A DNA stretch of 64,000 nucleotides from Paraburkholderia heleia NBRC 101817 (GCF_000739775.1 NZ_BBJH01000006.1:186001-250000); one strand, 5' to 3'. Positions 25,453-36,433 are shown, counted from the first letter of the stretch. The notes: generated from the sequence alone by a model not told the origin. Program-made: numbers and translations.

Positions 25453-27678
25453 TCACGCAGCCTGAGCGTCGCGCGCGAGTCCCGCCATGAGGCCGCTTGC
25501 GCGCTGTACCTTGGCGAGCACTGCGCGATCGAGCACGGAGCGCCCTTCGGGCACCGCGAGCGTGAGGAACGAACGCGCACGCGTGATGCCGGTGTAGACG
25601 AGTTCGCGCGTGAGAATGGGGCTGTAGGTATCGGGCAGCACGAGCGCCGCGTGCGCGAACTCCGAGCCCTGCGATTTGTGGACGGTGAGCGCGAACACCG
25701 TCTCCACGCCCTGCAGCCGGCTCGGCGAGACCCACTTCACGCCGCCCGAGCCGTCGCCGGCCGGGAAGGCCACGCGCAGCACGCGCGGCTCGGCCGCCCC
25801 AACGGGCAGTTCCAGCGCGATGCCGATATCGCCGTTCATGAGCCCAAGCTCGTAGTCGTTGTGCATGACGAGCACGGGCCGGCCCGCGTACCACTCGCCG
25901 TGCGGGTCGATGAGCCCCTCTTCGTGCAGCAGGCGCGCCACGCGGCGGTTCAGGCCTTCGACGCCCCACGGGCCGCGCCGCAGCGCGCAAAGCAGCTGAA
26001 ACGCGCCGTGCGCCTCGAGCACGCCGGCGGCCCAGCCGGACAGTGCCTCGGGCGTCGCGCCGGGCGCGGGCCGGGTCGTGCGCATCGTTTCGAGGTAGTG
26101 GCGATAGCCCCGGCGCTGCGCGTGCGCGGCACGGTGTTCGCCCACGCGGCCATCGACGATCAGCGAACGCAACGGGCCGTCATCGTCGGCAGGACACACG
26201 AGACGCGCGAGATCCTCGTAGCCCCGTGCCCAGATCTTCGCGACACCCACCGCATCGCCCATGTTCACGCGTTCGGCCAGCGCGCCGATGCCGCTTTCCG
26301 ATGCGAAGCGATGGCTCTCGCGCAGCATCGCGATGGCCTGGTCGAGCGGCAGGCCGTGCACGTCGAGCATGGCCGCGTCGATGCGCTCGCCCGTGGCCGC
26401 TTCGAGCCATGCCCGCGACGTCTGCATGTAGTGCCCTTCGCGCGCGCGGTCGCACAATTCGCCCAGCACCGCCCCAGCCTCGACCGATGCGAGCTGGTCC
26501 TTGTCGCCAAGCAGGATGAGCCGCGCGGAGGGCGGCAGCGCGTCGAGCACGGCGGCCATCATTTCGAGGTCGACCATCGAGGCCTCGTCGATCACGAGCA
26601 CGTCCACGGGCAGCGGATTCGCGGCGTCGTGCCTGAAGCGCCGGCTGCCGGGCCGCGTGCCGAGCACACGATGCAATGTGGTCACGACGGTCGGAATCGC
26701 ATTGCGCAGCGCCACGGCGTCGACGTGTGCCTGCAGTGCATCGAACGGCAGCCGCTCCACCGCGCCCGCAATCGATTCGTTCAAACGCGCCGCGGCCTTG
26801 CCGGTGGGCGCGGCAAGCCGGATGCGCAAGGGCCGCGCCGCACGCGTCCCCTGCCCCGCGTGCCCGAGTGCGAGTGTCTGCAGGAGTGCCAACAGTCTCA
26901 CGACCGTCGTCGTCTTGCCCGTGCCCGGCCCGCCCGTGACGATGCTGAACGCGCTGCGCGCGGCGAGCGCGCAGGCGAGCTTCTGCCAGTCGGCGGCGCG
27001 CGCAGCCTGAGCGGCTCGTGCCTCGCCGTTACGCGGCGGGAACAGCGCATCGAGCGCCGCGCGCGCGATATCGAGCGGCAGCGCGGCTTCGACTTGTGCG
27101 GCGCGCGTGAGCCGGCGCTCGATGCCCTCGCGCACGTCCTGCTCGTATTGCCAGTAGCGCCGCAAATAGAGCCGCGTGCCCGCGAGCACGAGCGGCGTGT
27201 TGCCTTGTGCGACGTCGGTGGCCGATGTCTCTTCGCTCACCAGATCGGGCACCGCGAGCGCCGCGCGCCATTGCGCGAGCGTGACGCCCGCGAGCACTTC
27301 GGCAGGAGGCTGCGCCGGCACCGCGGCCAGCACTTGCGGCCCGTCCGGCGGCAGGGACAGCGCGAACGCCGGGTCTTCCAGCGTGGCCTTCAAGTCCAGA
27401 CACACGTGACCGCGCCCAAGCTGATGGCTCGCAAGCGCCGCCGCCAGCAGCAACAACGGCGGGCTGTGCGGCGCTTCGGTCCACAGAAAGCGCGCGAATG
27501 CGGCATCGAGCGTACGCAGCCAGCCGCGCTCGACCCAGTTGTCGAGCACGCCGAGCATCTGCACGGCCGTTTCGCGCGCGGCGCCTGGCCTCCGTTCCGG
27601 CACCGCGTCGGGCAAGTCCAGATTCTCGAACAAGTCGCCGGTGAGGCCGTCCTGCCCTTTCGTGCGGCGCCTCGTCAT
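25453..27678 (-). CDS. recD: RecBCD subunit RecD, 5'-3' helicase
   Basis: A 741-residue superfamily-1 helicase subunit of the RecBCD exonuclease V complex, which unwinds double-strand ends for recombinational repair. Walker A GGPGTGKTTTVVRLL is near residue 250, Walker B VLVIDEASMVDLEMM near 355, and the C-terminal helicase motif TVHKSQGSEF near 665. It is longer than E. coli RecD (about 608). Its ATG overlaps the recB stop (ATGA), so it is coupled to recB. It ends just short of the ohr terminator. Confidence 0.95.
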   Translation of the reverse strand: MTRRRTKGQDGLTGDLFENLDLPDAVPERRPGAARETAVQMLGVLDNWVERGWLRTLDAAFARFLWTEAPHSPPLLLLAAALASHQLGRGHVCLDLKATLEDPAFALSLPPDGPQVLAAVPAQPPAEVLAGVTLAQWRAALAVPDLVSEETSATDVAQGNTPLVLAGTRLYLRRYWQYEQDVREGIERRLTRAAQVEAALPLDIARAALDALFPPRNGEARAAQAARAADWQKLACALAARSAFSIVTGGPGTGKTTTVVRLLALLQTLALGHAGQGTRAARPLRIRLAAPTGKAAARLNESIAGAVERLPFDALQAHVDAVALRNAIPTVVTTLHRVLGTRPGSRRFRHDAANPLPVDVLVIDEASMVDLEMMAAVLDALPPSARLILLGDKDQLASVEAGAVLGELCDRAREGHYMQTSRAWLEAATGERIDAAMLDVHGLPLDQAIAMLRESHRFASESGIGALAERVNMGDAVGVAKIWARGYEDLARLVCPADDDGPLRSLIVDGRVGEHRAAHAQRRGYRHYLETMRTTRPAPGATPEALSGWAAGVLEAHGAFQLLCALRRGPWGVEGLNRRVARLLHEEGLIDPHGEWYAGRPVLVMHNDYELGLMNGDIGIALELPVGAAEPRVLRVAFPAGDGSGGVKWVSPSRLQGVETVFALTVHKSQGSEFAHAALVLPDTYSPILTRELVYTGITRARSFLTLAVPEGRSVLDRAVLAKVQRASGLMAGLARDAQAA

Positions 27679-30600
27679 GCCACGTCCTCCAGCGCGTTGC
27701 GACGCGCGAAGAGCGCGTCGAGTCGTTCGATCAGTTCACGCGGCGGCCGCTCGCAATGCAGCCCCTGCCCCGGCGCACGGCCGCCGCGCAGGAAGAGATA
27801 CACGGCCCCGCCCACGTGGCGGTCGTAGTCGTAGTCGGGCAAACGCGCCTTGAGCAGCCGGTGCAGCGCGAACAGATAAAGCACGTATTGCAGCTCATAA
27901 CGCGAATGCAGGATCTGCGCGCGCATTTTCGCGCTCGTGTACGACGCATCGTCAGGGCCGAGCCAGTTCGACTTGTAGTCGGCCACGTAATAGCGGCCTT
28001 CGTGTTCGAACACGAGGTCCATGAAACCCTTGAGCATGCCGTTGAGCGTGGCGGCGTCGAGCGCGGGGCGCGCCTCGCCATCCAGCGTGAATTCGGTGAC
28101 GAGCGCATCGATTGCGAGCGTATCGACGGCATGCGCCGTGACCCAGAATTCCAGTTCGGCCATATACGCGCCGGGTTCGAACTGCGCGAACGCCACGGGC
28201 GCGACGCTTTCGCCTTCGATGTCCGGCAGGCGCAGCGGCGTGCGCACCATCTCCAGCATCCAGGCCGTGAGCGTGTCGATCCAGTGCGACCAGCCGCGCA
28301 CGCTGCAGCGCCGCGCGACCATGTCGCGCACGCGCGCTTCGTCCCGCGCGATTTCGGCGAAGCCTTCGTTGGCGGCCCATTCCATCAGTTCGTGCAGGAA
28401 GGTGCCCGCGTCCGCGCCGCGCTCGAAGCCGTGCATCGGCGCAAGCGCGGGTGCGACGAGCGTCTGGCCGGCGCTTGCGACTGCTTCGTCGTCCGCGGGC
28501 GGCACGCTCGCCTCGAGCAGTTCGAGGAACACGTCCTCGCTGCGCGTGTCGGGCGCGCCGCGCGCAGCGTCCGCTTCGACAGGAACACCCGAACCGATCG
28601 ACGTTTCGAGCGTCTTGAGACTCGAATAGCTCGCGATCCACCAGCGTTCGCGCTCGCGCGGCACGAGCGTGCGCGCCTCGCCGCGCACGGCGCCGGTGTC
28701 GCGCAGCGCGAGCACGTCGCGGCTTGCTTCGGGAGCGGGCGCGACGGCGATGTCTGCGCATGGGCCGCGCAACGCACCGAGTAATGCTTCGGTTTCCTCA
28801 GCAGGCATGGCCACGCCGCCGCCCAGCAGATAACCCAACGCGCTCGCCTCGACGCCCTGCACCGGGCCATAGCCGACCCACGTCGCGTAACGCGCGCGCG
28901 TCAGTGCGACGTAGAGCTTGCGCAGATCTTCGCCGAGGCGCTCGCGATCGGCCTGACGCAGCACGCGCGCGTCGGCCTCGAGCGTCACGTGCAGTTCGCC
29001 ATCATCGTCGTGCCACTCGAGGGGCACGTCGTCGGGCTTGACGGCGCGGTGCGCGCACGCGAACGGCAAGAACACGAGCGGATATTCGAGGCCCTTCGAC
29101 TTGTGGATCGTGACCACCTGCACGAGTCCCGCATCGCTTTCCAGACGCAACTGGCGCGCGTCCCCTCCGCCGCCCGCGCTTTCGTCTTCGCGCTGCTCGT
29201 CGAGATAGCGGATCAGCGCGTGCTCACCGTCGAGCTGCGTGCTCGCCTGTTGCAGCAGTTCGGCGAGATGCAGCAAGTTGGTGAGCGCGCGCTCGCCATT
29301 GAGCCCCGCGCCGGCCGCTTCGCCAAGCAAGCGCTGCGGCACGTGAAAGTCGTTGAACAAGCGCCGCAACAGCGGCAGCACGCCCTTCCTGCGCCAGCAT
29401 TCGCGGTACTCGCGGAACTGCAGCACGCGCGACTCCCACGCGACCTCGTCGTGGCCGAGCCGATCGAGTTCGGCCCATGCGAGCCCGAGCGTAGGCGTGG
29501 CGAGCGCCGTGCGCACGAGGCGGCCGTCGTCGGGCTCGGCGCAGGCCGCGAGCCAGAAGCGCAGTTCTTCGGCCTGCGGCGTCTGGTACACCGAGTCGCG
29601 GTCCGAGAGATAGACGCTGCGCACGCCGCGCGCGGCCAGCGCTTCGCGTATTGCCTGCGCCTCGCCGCGGTTGTTGACGAGCACCGCCATGTCGGCGGGC
29701 TGCAACGGCCGCATGCCACGTTCGCCCGAGAAGCCCGCGGCCTGCTGCTGGCCGAGGTTGAGCAGGCGCACCATTTCGGTCGCGCAGCTGCCGGCCATGC
29801 CCGCGAGATACGTGCCCTTGCTGAGCGGCTTGCCATCCGTGGGAGGCGGCATCCACCAGAGGTTGAGCGCGGGCAGCGCCGCACCGGCTGCTACCAGCTC
29901 CTCGGGCCGTCCATGCGCATCGGCAGCGACGAACGGCAATGCATTTTCGCATCTATCAGGGCTGCGAAACAAAAACGCGCCGCTGCCCTCGGGCCGCGAT
30001 TCCGCCGCCTCGAAGCAACGGTTCACCGCCTCGACCATCGCGCGCGTCGAGCGGAAATTTTTCCTGAGCGTATAGAGCCGCCCTTCACAGGCACGGCGCG
30101 CACGCAGATAGGTGTAGATGTCCGCGCCGCGAAACGCGTAGATCGCCTGCTTCGGATCGCCGATCAAGACGATTGCCGTGCCGGTGTCATGGTCGGCGAT
30201 ACGATAGATCGCGTCGAAGATCTGGTACTGAACCGGATCGGTGTCCTGAAACTCGTCGATCAGGGCGACCGGGTATTGCTTGCGGATGACTTCTGCGAGA
30301 CGCGGGCCGTTCTCGCGCAGCAGCGCCGCGCGCAGCCGCGTGAGCAGATCGTCGAAGCCCATTTGCGAGCGGCGCGCCTGCTCTTGCTCGAAGCGCTTTG
30401 CCACCCAGCGCGCCGCATGGCACAGCAGGTCCTGTTTCGCCTCGGGCCGCGCAGCCAGCGACTCGCGCAAGCTTTCCATCGCCACGAAGGCCGCATGCTG
30501 GGGCGGCTCGCCCTTCACCCAGATCTCGGCGAGGCCCGCGGGCGTGAGGCGCGTCCATACGGCCGCCTTGTCGTCGAAGCCCGGATGCGCGGATTCGGGA

Positions 30601-31511
30601 TCGTTGGCCCAGTCGCGCAGCTTGCCGATCCATGTTTCGCTGTGCTTCGAATTGAGCTTTCTGGCGTCGAACTGCTTCGCTGCGCGCGCCGCGCCCAGCA
30701 ACGCTTCGACTTCGTCGATCCAGACGCGCCACGGCGCCTTCAGCGTTTCGAGTTCGTCGCGCGCGCGCTTGCGGGCCTCTGCGAGCGCCGCGCCGGGCTC
30801 GCATGCAGCGGGCAAGCGATCGGCGTGCGCGAGCAGCCCGCGTAACGTATCGTGCAATTCGTCGGGACTCGCGAACCACGCCCTCACTTCGGCGGCGCTC
30901 GCCGCGTCGAGGGGCGCCATGAAGGTGCGCCAGTAGTCGCGCACGACTTCGGCGCGCAATTCCGTCTGGTCGGTTTCGAGCGTCTGCGAAAAGAGGCTGT
31001 CGCTGTCGAACGCGTGCTCGCTCAGCATGCGATTGCACCAGCCGTGGATCGTCGAAACCGCGGCCTCGTCCATCCATTCGGCCGCAAGTTGCAGGCGGCG
31101 CGCGCACGCGGGCCACTGCTGCGGCGCGTAGTCCTCGCGCAGATCGTGCAACAGGTCCTCTCCCGGCTCGCGCTCGGGCACGTCTTCAGGCTCGACGCGG
31201 AAGCAATCGGCGGCTTCGATGAGGCGCGCGCGAATGCGCTCGCGCAGCTCCTTCGTCGCCGCGTCGGTGAAGGTCACGACGAGAATTTCGGGCGGCGTGA
31301 GCGCGCGGCCCGCTGTGCGCGCCTCGTCATCGACATCCGCTTCGCCGCTTGCCGCGTTGAGCGCGCCGTGCCCCAGCACGAGGCGCACGTACAGCATGGC
31401 GATCGTGAAGGTCTTGCCCGTGCCTGCGCTCGCTTCGATCAGGCGGCTGCCGTAAAGCGGGAAGCGCAGGGGCTCCAGGACCTGTGCAGCCATGTTCCCG
31501 AGCGCATTCAT
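27675..31511 (-). CDS. recB: RecBCD subunit RecB, helicase/nuclease
   Basis: A 1278-residue subunit carrying the 3'-5' UvrD-like helicase and the nuclease of RecBCD. Walker A EASAGTGKTFT is at about residues 26-36, the DExx box LIDEFQDTDPVQYQ near 423, the motif VQVVTIHKSKGLEYPLVFLP in the second helicase half, and the nuclease motif YYVADYKSNWLG near 1175. The same frame stays open for 287 codons upstream inside recC, but the ATG at 31509-31511 overlaps the recC stop (ATGA) and opens on the conserved N-terminus, so I chose it. Order recC-recB-recD with four-base overlaps implies one transcript. Confidence 0.95.
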   Translation of the reverse strand: MNALGNMAAQVLEPLRFPLYGSRLIEASAGTGKTFTIAMLYVRLVLGHGALNAASGEADVDDEARTAGRALTPPEILVVTFTDAATKELRERIRARLIEAADCFRVEPEDVPEREPGEDLLHDLREDYAPQQWPACARRLQLAAEWMDEAAVSTIHGWCNRMLSEHAFDSDSLFSQTLETDQTELRAEVVRDYWRTFMAPLDAASAAEVRAWFASPDELHDTLRGLLAHADRLPAACEPGAALAEARKRARDELETLKAPWRVWIDEVEALLGAARAAKQFDARKLNSKHSETWIGKLRDWANDPESAHPGFDDKAAVWTRLTPAGLAEIWVKGEPPQHAAFVAMESLRESLAARPEAKQDLLCHAARWVAKRFEQEQARRSQMGFDDLLTRLRAALLRENGPRLAEVIRKQYPVALIDEFQDTDPVQYQIFDAIYRIADHDTGTAIVLIGDPKQAIYAFRGADIYTYLRARRACEGRLYTLRKNFRSTRAMVEAVNRCFEAAESRPEGSGAFLFRSPDRCENALPFVAADAHGRPEELVAAGAALPALNLWWMPPPTDGKPLSKGTYLAGMAGSCATEMVRLLNLGQQQAAGFSGERGMRPLQPADMAVLVNNRGEAQAIREALAARGVRSVYLSDRDSVYQTPQAEELRFWLAACAEPDDGRLVRTALATPTLGLAWAELDRLGHDEVAWESRVLQFREYRECWRRKGVLPLLRRLFNDFHVPQRLLGEAAGAGLNGERALTNLLHLAELLQQASTQLDGEHALIRYLDEQREDESAGGGGDARQLRLESDAGLVQVVTIHKSKGLEYPLVFLPFACAHRAVKPDDVPLEWHDDDGELHVTLEADARVLRQADRERLGEDLRKLYVALTRARYATWVGYGPVQGVEASALGYLLGGGVAMPAEETEALLGALRGPCADIAVAPAPEASRDVLALRDTGAVRGEARTLVPRERERWWIASYSSLKTLETSIGSGVPVEADAARGAPDTRSEDVFLELLEASVPPADDEAVASAGQTLVAPALAPMHGFERGADAGTFLHELMEWAANEGFAEIARDEARVRDMVARRCSVRGWSHWIDTLTAWMLEMVRTPLRLPDIEGESVAPVAFAQFEPGAYMAELEFWVTAHAVDTLAIDALVTEFTLDGEARPALDAATLNGMLKGFMDLVFEHEGRYYVADYKSNWLGPDDASYTSAKMRAQILHSRYELQYVLYLFALHRLLKARLPDYDYDRHVGGAVYLFLRGGRAPGQGLHCERPPRELIERLDALFARRNALEDVA

Positions 31512-34500
31512 GCCGCCTCCCCTGCCTCGTTCGAGGCCCGCTTCGCACGCGACGACGCGAGCGGCGCGCGGCTCACCGGCAGCAGCAGCGTCGTGGCGAG
31601 CGTCATGAAATCGTCGTGGGCAACGAGGGCTTCGAAATGGGGGAAAGCGCGGCGCAAATACGGATTCGTCTCGCATTCGCCGGGCGTGCGGCCATTGCCC
31701 TCGTAGGCCGCGCGTGCGGCTTCCCATGCTTCGGCAGGCACCATCGCGCGCGTGCCGTCGAAGGGATCGGGCAGCTTGCGCAGCCATGCGAACGCGGTCT
31801 TCACCGCGAGCGGCAAGGGCCGGCGCGCACCGTCGTCCCATGCGGCAAGCAGCGCGAGCAGATAGTCGCGCGCAACCTGCGCGTCGAGCGGCGCGAACTC
31901 CGCCACGCCCACCTTGCTGACGATCACCGTGGTCACCGGCCCGGCCGCGATCTGCGCGGCCACGTGCGCGACCCACCAGGGCACGAGGCGATCGCTGCGA
32001 TAGCGGCTGTCCTTCACGAGCGTGCCCGGCTCCAGAATCACGCGGCCGAGTGCGCCGTCCGCTCCCGCACGCAAATCGTCGAGCCAGTCGTCGAGCGAAA
32101 CGACGCGGCCTTCCAACGTCGCATCGAGACGAATTTCGTACTGGTGCTCGAGCGGCTCGGGCCAGCGCGCGAGCGCCTTGCGATATTCGGCAAACAGCTC
32201 GGGCATGGGCGCGAGCAGTTCTGCGCCGATCACCTCGCCAAAGCCGCCGGCCGCGAGGTCGCCGCTGCGATGCATACGTTCGAGGCGCGCCAGCGCGGCC
32301 GGTTCGAGATCGTCTTCGCCGCGCTCCATCGCGAGGCGCTGCGCGCGGATCAGCTCGCCCTGGAGTTGCCACGCCTGCAGCGCATCCACCTCGAAGGGCT
32401 CGTGATTTTCGCTCGCCGCGTCCTCGCTTTCGAAGGCCACGCGCAGACGCTGCCGGAAGAAGTTGCGAACCGGCTCGCGCAGGAATTCGCCGAGCTCGCG
32501 AATCGACAGCGGCTCGTCGCGTTCGGGCGGCGCAAGGACTTCGGCGTTCGCTTCAGCCGCAGGCCGCACCCGTGCGGGCTTGCTCCACTCGTGAGCATAC
32601 GTGTAGAGCGCCGCCTCTTCCGGGCGCGGCGGAAAATAGTCCGGGCTGAACGGCTGCAGGCGATGCTCGATGGTCAACGCATCGAGCAGCGCGTCGCCAT
32701 CGTTGTCTTCGCCGCCTTCGAGCCGCCAGCCGGCCTTTAGATGATCGCGCAACTGTCCGACGAGCACCGAAGGCGGACGCGGCGTGTTGTCGGTCACGCT
32801 GCGCCCGATCCACGACACATGCAGATGGTCGCGTGCCGAGAGCAGCGCTTCGAGGAACAGGTAGCGGTCGTCTTCGCGGCGCGAGCGGTCGCCGGGGCGA
32901 TAGTCGCGCCGCATGAGGTCGAAGTCGAGCGGCGTGCGGCTGCGCGGATAGTCGCCGTCGTTCATGCCGAGCAGACACACGCGCCGGAACGGAATGGCCC
33001 GCATCGGCATGAGTGTGGCAAAGGTCACCGCGCCCGCGAAGAAGCGCTGCGAGAGGCCGCCGCCTTCGAGCGCCGCGAGCCAGTTCTCCGCGACGATGGC
33101 GAGCGGCAAGGTCTGCGTGAGCGCGGCTTCGTCGCAGGCCTCGCGCCACGTTTCGAGCGCGCCGTCGAGTCGGTCCAGCGTGTAGGCGTCTTCGTCCTGC
33201 GCCGCGAAAAAGGCCGCCTTCAACGCCCGCAGACGCTCGCACCACACGGGCACCGTCGCCGGCTCGCGCAGCGTGCGCCACGCGTGGTCGAGCGCATCCA
33301 CGAGGCGCGTGAGCGGACCCAGCAACGCGGCGTCGAGCCCGCCGATTTCGCTGTACGGTTCGATGCCGCGCCATGCGCCCGCCCGTTCGCCCGCGGCGTA
33401 GCCCAGCAGCATGCGCCGCAAACCGAACGCCCAGCTGTTGGGTGCGCCCAGTTCGTCGGCCTGGGGGAGCCCGAGACTCGCACGCTGGTCCGCATGCAGG
33501 CCCCAGCGGATATTCGCGCCGTCGATCCAGTTGCGCAGCGTGGGCACGTCTTCGGCGCCGATGCCAAAGCGCGCGCGCACGGCCGGCACTTCGAGCAGGT
33601 CGAGCACGTCGCTCACGCTCACGCGCGAGTACGGCAGCGCAAGCAGCATTTCCAGCGCGCCGATGAGCGGGTCGAACGCGCGCTGCGCCCGGTCGGCCAC
33701 GCTGAACGGAATGCTGCGCGGGTCGTTGCCGTCGAGCAGGCCGAACACCGCCTGGATATGCGGCGCGTAGACCTCGATGTCGGGCACCATCACGATCACG
33801 TCGCGCGGACGCAATGTGGGGTCCGCCGCAAACGCGGCGAGCAGTCGGTCGTGCAGGATCTCGACTTCGCGCTGCGCACTGTGCGCGATGTGAAAGCGAA
33901 TGGATTCGTCTTCCTGCGCATTGACCGGTTCCCAATGCTCGCGCGTCTCGCCGAGCGGCCGCAGATCGCGAATGTCGTCCTGCAACTGCGAGAGCAGCGT
34001 GAGCGCATCCTCGCCGTCGAACAGATCGATACGCTGGCCGATGCGCGTGAAATGCGGCGTGTACGTCTCGCGCGCTTCGTCGCTATCGTATTCGTCGAGC
34101 AGGCCGATGAAGTCGCGCCCCTGCTTGCCCCAGGCCGCGAGCAACGGCTGGGAATGCAGATGCAGCTGCGCCTCGTCGAGCTGGTCCGGCGCGCCCGCGC
34201 GGCGGCGCTGGCGCGCGTGGCGTGCGCGCAGCAGGTCCTGGTCGGCGACGATGTCGGCCCAGTAGTGCATGCAGGGGTTATGCACGCACATCAGCACCTG
34301 GCTCCAGCGCGCGAGCGCCGCGAGGACTTCCACCGACTGGCGCGCGAGGCTCGAAATGCCGAATACCACGAGCCGGCGCGGCAAGCCCTTCGGCCGTGCG
34401 TCGCCCTCCTGCCACGACTGCGCGCGCGCCATGAACGCTTCGTGCACGGCGGCGCGCCCGGTGTCGCGCAGGCCGATGCCGTCTGGCGCCTGCGCGCTCA

Positions 34501-35092
34501 CGTCCACGAGCAGCGCGCGCCAGAGCGCCGCCTGCCAGCGCGCCTCCTCGGGCAACGGCATGCGCGCATTGCGCGCATCGATCAGCACGTCTTCGTTCGC
34601 GGCCCACGCGGCGAGCCAGTCGGCGCGATAGACCTGGTACTGGTCGAGCAAATCCGCCACGCGCTGCGCGAGCTGGAAGCACTTGCGCTGGTCTTCGTCG
34701 TTGGCCATGAAGCGCTTGAGCGGCTGATAGCCCGGCTCGTCGAGCAGCGCCGGCAGCATGCGCATGAGACGCCAGACGAGGCGCGACTTGTCGAACGGCG
34801 AGACCGCGGGCACCGCTTCGTTGCCGAGCACGGCGCGATACACCTGCCACAGGAAACGCGACGGCAGCGACATTTCGAACGCCGCCGCGATCCCGCAGCC
34901 GCCCTCCTCGGGATCGGCGGCAAACGCGAGCTTGAGCCACTGCGCGATACCGTTGCTCTGCACGAGGAACATTTCCTTTTCGAGCGGCGCGATCGGGTTC
35001 TGGCGGATCCAGCTCACGATCAGGTCGCGCATGCGCTCGGGCTGATTGCCGTGAACGAGCATCAGCCCGGTGGGCAGGTCGCGCGCGCTCAA
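31508..35092 (-). CDS. recC: RecBCD subunit RecC, Chi-recognition subunit
   Basis: A 1194-residue subunit that splits the duplex and recognises Chi in the RecBCD complex; it is an inactivated helicase-like protein. The N-terminal LMLVHGNQPERM and MFLVQSNGIAQWLKLAFA match RecC, as do VFGISSLARQSVEVLAALA and RVCLLGMNDGDYPRSRTPLDFDLM, each typical of the family. I take the TTG at 35090-35092 as start because GGAG lies six bases before it; an ATG ten codons later (35062) aligns better with the start of E. coli RecC and is a real alternative. First gene of recCBD. Confidence 0.93.
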   Translation of the reverse strand: MSARDLPTGLMLVHGNQPERMRDLIVSWIRQNPIAPLEKEMFLVQSNGIAQWLKLAFAADPEEGGCGIAAAFEMSLPSRFLWQVYRAVLGNEAVPAVSPFDKSRLVWRLMRMLPALLDEPGYQPLKRFMANDEDQRKCFQLAQRVADLLDQYQVYRADWLAAWAANEDVLIDARNARMPLPEEARWQAALWRALLVDVSAQAPDGIGLRDTGRAAVHEAFMARAQSWQEGDARPKGLPRRLVVFGISSLARQSVEVLAALARWSQVLMCVHNPCMHYWADIVADQDLLRARHARQRRRAGAPDQLDEAQLHLHSQPLLAAWGKQGRDFIGLLDEYDSDEARETYTPHFTRIGQRIDLFDGEDALTLLSQLQDDIRDLRPLGETREHWEPVNAQEDESIRFHIAHSAQREVEILHDRLLAAFAADPTLRPRDVIVMVPDIEVYAPHIQAVFGLLDGNDPRSIPFSVADRAQRAFDPLIGALEMLLALPYSRVSVSDVLDLLEVPAVRARFGIGAEDVPTLRNWIDGANIRWGLHADQRASLGLPQADELGAPNSWAFGLRRMLLGYAAGERAGAWRGIEPYSEIGGLDAALLGPLTRLVDALDHAWRTLREPATVPVWCERLRALKAAFFAAQDEDAYTLDRLDGALETWREACDEAALTQTLPLAIVAENWLAALEGGGLSQRFFAGAVTFATLMPMRAIPFRRVCLLGMNDGDYPRSRTPLDFDLMRRDYRPGDRSRREDDRYLFLEALLSARDHLHVSWIGRSVTDNTPRPPSVLVGQLRDHLKAGWRLEGGEDNDGDALLDALTIEHRLQPFSPDYFPPRPEEAALYTYAHEWSKPARVRPAAEANAEVLAPPERDEPLSIRELGEFLREPVRNFFRQRLRVAFESEDAASENHEPFEVDALQAWQLQGELIRAQRLAMERGEDDLEPAALARLERMHRSGDLAAGGFGEVIGAELLAPMPELFAEYRKALARWPEPLEHQYEIRLDATLEGRVVSLDDWLDDLRAGADGALGRVILEPGTLVKDSRYRSDRLVPWWVAHVAAQIAAGPVTTVIVSKVGVAEFAPLDAQVARDYLLALLAAWDDGARRPLPLAVKTAFAWLRKLPDPFDGTRAMVPAEAWEAARAAYEGNGRTPGECETNPYLRRAFPHFEALVAHDDFMTLATTLLLPVSRAPLASSRAKRASNEAGEAA

Positions 35093-35331
35093 ACGAGGCT
35101 CCGGCGCGCCTGACAGACGTTACGCGCGGGTTGGGCAGATGGGGCGAGGAAGCGGAGAAAAGGAATTGCGGCCATGTCGCCTGTTCGTGTTTGGTGCCGG
35201 TACTTGCCGATACTTGCCGATACGAATGGCGCAGGCGGCAGTGCGCCCACGCGATGCGACAGTTTACGACAATCGGGACCGCGGTGAGCACCGCTTTCGC
35301 GCGCAGGCCGCCGTGTTGGCACCGGCAGGCC

Positions 35332-36408
35332 CTAGCCCAAACGCTTGCCCGTAGCCGGATCGAAGAAATGCAGGCGCGCCGGCGGCAAGTGCACCGCCAG
35401 CCGCTCGCCGGGCGTGGGCCGCGTTTCGTGCGGCAGGCGCACCACCACATCCGCGCTGCCCCAGCGGCCGTGCGCGAGGTTGTCCGCGCCGAGCAGCTCG
35501 CACGTCTCGACTTCGAGCGTCACCGGCTCGTTGGCGCCGCGCGCGTGCATATGCTCGGGCCGCACGCCCAGCACGCACTCGGCGCCCTTCGGCAACCAGG
35601 CCGGCGCATCGCCAAGGGGCAGATGCGGCCCGTTGTCCGCGATTTCGAAGCGCACGCCGTCGTCGCTCACGCGCCCGCGCAGCAGGTTCATGGCCGGCGA
35701 GCCAATGAAGCTCGCCACGAACATCGAAGCGGGCCGGTCGTACACCTCGCCAGGCGTGCCGATCTGCTCCGTACGTCCGCCATTGAGCACCATCACGCGC
35801 TGCGCGAGCGTCATCGCCTCGATCTGGTCGTGCGTGACGTACAGGCTCGTCGTACGCAGACGCGCATGCAGACGCTGGATTTCAAGGCGCATCTGCACGC
35901 GCAGCTTCGCGTCGAGATTCGAGAGCGGTTCGTCGAACAGGAACACCGAAGGCTCGCGCACGATCGCGCGGCCCATCGCCACGCGCTGACGCTGGCCGCC
36001 CGAAAGCTCGCGCGGCTTGCGCTCCAGCAGCTTGCCCAGTTCCAGGATTTCGGCGGCCGCCGCGACGCGCGCCTCGATCGTCGTGCGGTCGAGGCCCTGC
36101 AGCTTGAGGCTGTAGCCCATGTTGCGCGCGACCGTCATGTGCGGATAAAGCGCGTAGTTCTGGAACACCATGGCGATGTCGCGATCCTTGGGCTCCACGC
36201 GATTGACCACTTTCCCGCCGATGGCGATCTCGCCCGCCGTGATGGTCTCCAGCCCCGCGACCATGCGCAGCAGCGTGGACTTCCCGCAGCCCGACGGGCC
36301 GACGAGCACCAGGAATTCGCCGTCCGCCACCTGCACGTCGATGCCGTGCAACACCTGTTGCGCCCCGTCGTACGACTTCGTGACGCCCCGTATGCTCAAT
36401 GCCGCCAT
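35332..36408 (-). CDS. ugpC: sn-Glycerol-3-phosphate ABC transporter ATPase
   Basis: A 358-residue ABC ATPase of the carbohydrate/UgpC-MalK group. Walker [12 protein letters not shown] is near residue 38, the signature [14 protein letters not shown] near 134, Walker [13 protein letters not shown] near 155, the switch [11 protein letters not shown] near 190 and a C-terminal TOBE domain. A GGGGGAAGG site precedes the ATG. It is the last gene of ugpA-ugpE-ugpC. The UgpC name rests on neighbours and overall pattern; such ATPases can serve several sugar importers. Confidence 0.87.
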   Translation of the reverse strand: MAALSIRGVTKSYDGAQQVLHGIDVQVADGEFLVLVGPSGCGKSTLLRMVAGLETITAGEIAIGGKVVNRVEPKDRDIAMVFQNYALYPHMTVARNMGYSLKLQGLDRTTIEARVAAAAEILELGKLLERKPRELSGGQRQRVAMGRAIVREPSVFLFDEPLSNLDAKLRVQMRLEIQRLHARLRTTSLYVTHDQIEAMTLAQRVMVLNGGRTEQIGTPGEVYDRPASMFVASFIGSPAMNLLRGRVSDDGVRFEIADNGPHLPLGDAPAWLPKGAECVLGVRPEHMHARGANEPVTLEVETCELLGADNLAHGRWGSADVVVRLPHETRPTPGERLAVHLPPARLHFFDPATGKRLG

Positions 36409-36433
36409 GCCTTCCCCCGAATTGCATCCATGC

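Noticed and set aside
31512..32372. 287-codon upstream extension of RecB
   Set aside because: It lies wholly inside recC in another frame, is Arg/Ala rich, and the ATGA overlap with the recC stop gives the correct RecB N-terminus.
32741..35113. A 790-codon plus-strand frame antisense to recC
   Set aside because: It has Arg, Ala, Val and Gln-rich noise composition and no motif; recC on the other strand is full length.
35093..35331. Possible small genes between recC and ugpC
   Set aside because: Frames are short or Arg-rich and lack ribosome-binding sites; only a ten-base direct repeat (TACTTGCCGA twice near 35200) and a small GC hairpin are present.
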